6,234 nt of DNA. It comes from Leptotrichiaceae bacterium. Lineage in GTDB: Bacteria; Fusobacteriota; Fusobacteriia; Fusobacteriales; Leptotrichiaceae. Every line of letters begins with the position of its first letter. Within the stretch, counting starts at the first letter, position 1. Location of the stretch: contig JAUNKI010000119.1 in the NCBI GenBank assembly GCA_030532815.1, positions 1 through 6,234 of the forward strand, given 5' to 3'. This document shows positions 5,419-6,234 of the stretch, piece by piece. The translations under genes and the position numbers were made by a program. The notes under the pieces are model-generated. The model saw only the letters and a list, made by a program, of their open reading frames with translations. It was not told the DNA's origin and searched no databases.

Positions 5419-6042
5419 ATGGCAGTTTATGAATTGAAACATCCGCTGATTGAGCATAAACTTACGAATCTGAGAAATAAAAATACCGATACGAAACTTT
5501 TTAGGGAAAGTCTGAATGAAATAGCGGGGTTAATGGTTTATGAAGCAACAAAGCATTTGCAGCTGAAGGAAATAGAAACTGAAACGCCTATTCAGAAAAC
5601 AAAAACGAAGATTTTAGATGAACCTGTCACATTAGTACCTATTTTAAGAGCAGGACTCGGAATGGTAGAAGGAATATTGCAGCTGCTTCCTAATGCGAAA
5701 GTAGGACATCTGGGGGTATACAGGAACGAAGAAACACTGGAGCCGACTTACTATTATGCCAAAATGCCTGTAAATGTAGCGGAAAGTCAGGTGTTTATAA
5801 CTGATCCCATGCTGGCTACAGGAGGATCGATGATTTATACAATTGACTATTTAAAGGAAAAAGGTGTAAAGAATATAACTATGCTCTGTATTATAGGAGC
5901 TCCTGAAGGAATTAAGAAAGTTATTGAAAAACATCCTGATGTGGATTTATATATAGCGGCAATAGACGACGGACTTAATGAGAAAGCATATATTTATCCG
6001 GGCTTGGGAGATGCCGGAGATAGAATTTTCGGAACAAAATAA
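5419..6042 (+). CDS. upp: Uracil phosphoribosyltransferase
   Basis: The enzyme makes UMP from uracil and PRPP in cytoplasmic pyrimidine salvage. The protein is 207 residues, close to the usual 208-209. Motifs: [13 protein letters not shown] (8-20), the [13 protein letters not shown] segment (73-85), the PRPP-binding loop [14 protein letters not shown] (125-138), and the C-terminal uracil-binding signature [15 protein letters not shown] (193-207), all intact. ATG 5419 is preferred because the family N-terminus starts there. GGAG at 5403-5406 is 12 nt away, which is long; TTG at 5407 is in frame and would add four residues, with GGA at 5398-5400 as its site, but those residues are not conserved in the family. 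No promoter is evident in the 46 nt between the rpmE terminator and this start, so expression may depend on read-through or on an unusual promoter. A terminator follows closely. Confidence 0.96.
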   Translation: MAVYELKHPLIEHKLTNLRNKNTDTKLFRESLNEIAGLMVYEATKHLQLKEIETETPIQKTKTKILDEPVTLVPILRAGLGMVEGILQLLPNAKVGHLGVYRNEETLEPTYYYAKMPVNVAESQVFITDPMLATGGSMIYTIDYLKEKGVKNITMLCIIGAPEGIKKVIEKHPDVDLYIAAIDDGLNEKAYIYPGLGDAGDRIFGTK

Positions 6043-6048
6043 AATAAT

Positions 6049-6087
6049 AAAAATCATGGAAGATTTATGTATCAACCATGATTTTTT
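6049..6087 (+). terminator. Terminator of upp
   Basis: AAAAATCATGG at 6049-6059 pairs perfectly with CCATGATTTTT at 6076-6086 (11 bp), with a 16-nt loop and six T at 6082-6087. It lies 6 nt after the upp stop, so upp ends its transcription unit. Confidence 0.88.
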
Positions 6088-6167
6088 ACTTTGTAACAAG
6101 GTTTAAAATTTTTTAGAAGTTTTGTTATGTATAAATTTAAAATGGTTCGGTAAATTTAAGTAAGTAT

Positions 6168-6234
6168 AGTCTCATAAGATAAAAATATACAGAAGCATTA
6201 ATTGTATAAAAGTCTCTTATAAGTAAAAATGATA
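6168..6234. repeat. Imperfect direct repeat at the right edge
   Basis: AGTCTCATAAGATAAAAATA (6168-6187) recurs as AGTCTCTTATAAGTAAAAAT (6211-6230), a copy differing by a TT insertion and an A deletion, 43 bp apart. The second copy runs to the window edge, so more copies may follow. The rest of 6088-6234 holds no gene; it may be the leader or promoter region of the next gene. Confidence 0.35.

Noticed and set aside
6094..6127. Inverted repeat TAACAA / TTGTTA downstream of upp
   Set aside because: The arms are only 6 bp with a 22-nt AT-rich gap, which is expected by chance here; the real terminator is already at 6049-6087.
1..6234. CRISPR array, insertion sequence, tRNA, rRNA or defence genes
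   Set aside because: Scanning by eye gave no regularly spaced repeat with spacers, no transposase-like frame, no tRNA-like cloverleaf with a GTTCRA arm and no nuclease or toxin signature.

Overview
The window is strongly A+T-rich and every recognisable gene reads on the + strand. Two adjacent genes for FadA-family adhesins, an OmpA-type outer-membrane protein with a cleavable signal peptide, and a lysine/asparagine/isoleucine-rich proteome together point to the Fusobacteriota, a didermic phylum. A Leptotrichia-like member of Leptotrichiaceae is the best guess. This rests on gene content and sequence feel, not on a database search.

Layout from left to right. Positions 1-557 hold no confident gene: there is what may be the decayed tail of an upstream gene, a terminator-like hairpin (125-141), and a promoter (491-519) for glyS. 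The gene glyS (558-2588, GTG start) encodes the complete beta subunit of tetrameric glycyl-tRNA synthetase; its partner glyQ is not in the window. A roughly 300-bp AT-rich spacer (2589-2891) holds a 15-bp direct repeat, a 51-codon open stretch without a start codon, and a near-consensus promoter (2798-2826). Next come an OmpA-family porin/peptidoglycan anchor (2892-3968), its terminator, a full-consensus TTGACA-17-TATAAT promoter, and a two-gene operon of FadA-family adhesins (4114-4494 and 4497-4889) closed by another terminator. A separate unit follows: type B ribosomal protein L31 (5084-5323) with its own extended -10 promoter and strong terminator, then uracil phosphoribosyltransferase upp (5419-6042) and its terminator. 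The last 190 bp are intergenic and contain an imperfect direct repeat.

Functionally the window mixes housekeeping genes (glycine charging, ribosome, uracil salvage) with a central cell-envelope block. In that block OmpA would tether the outer membrane to peptidoglycan, and the FadA-like helical-hairpin proteins would be exported and probably displayed at the surface. The ompA-like and first fadA-like transcripts have separate promoters but share a similar stretch starting about 41-42 nt before their start codons. This suggests common post-transcriptional control and is the most interesting non-coding signal here. I see no CRISPR array, tRNA, rRNA, insertion sequence or clearly novel multi-gene defence or mobile system.
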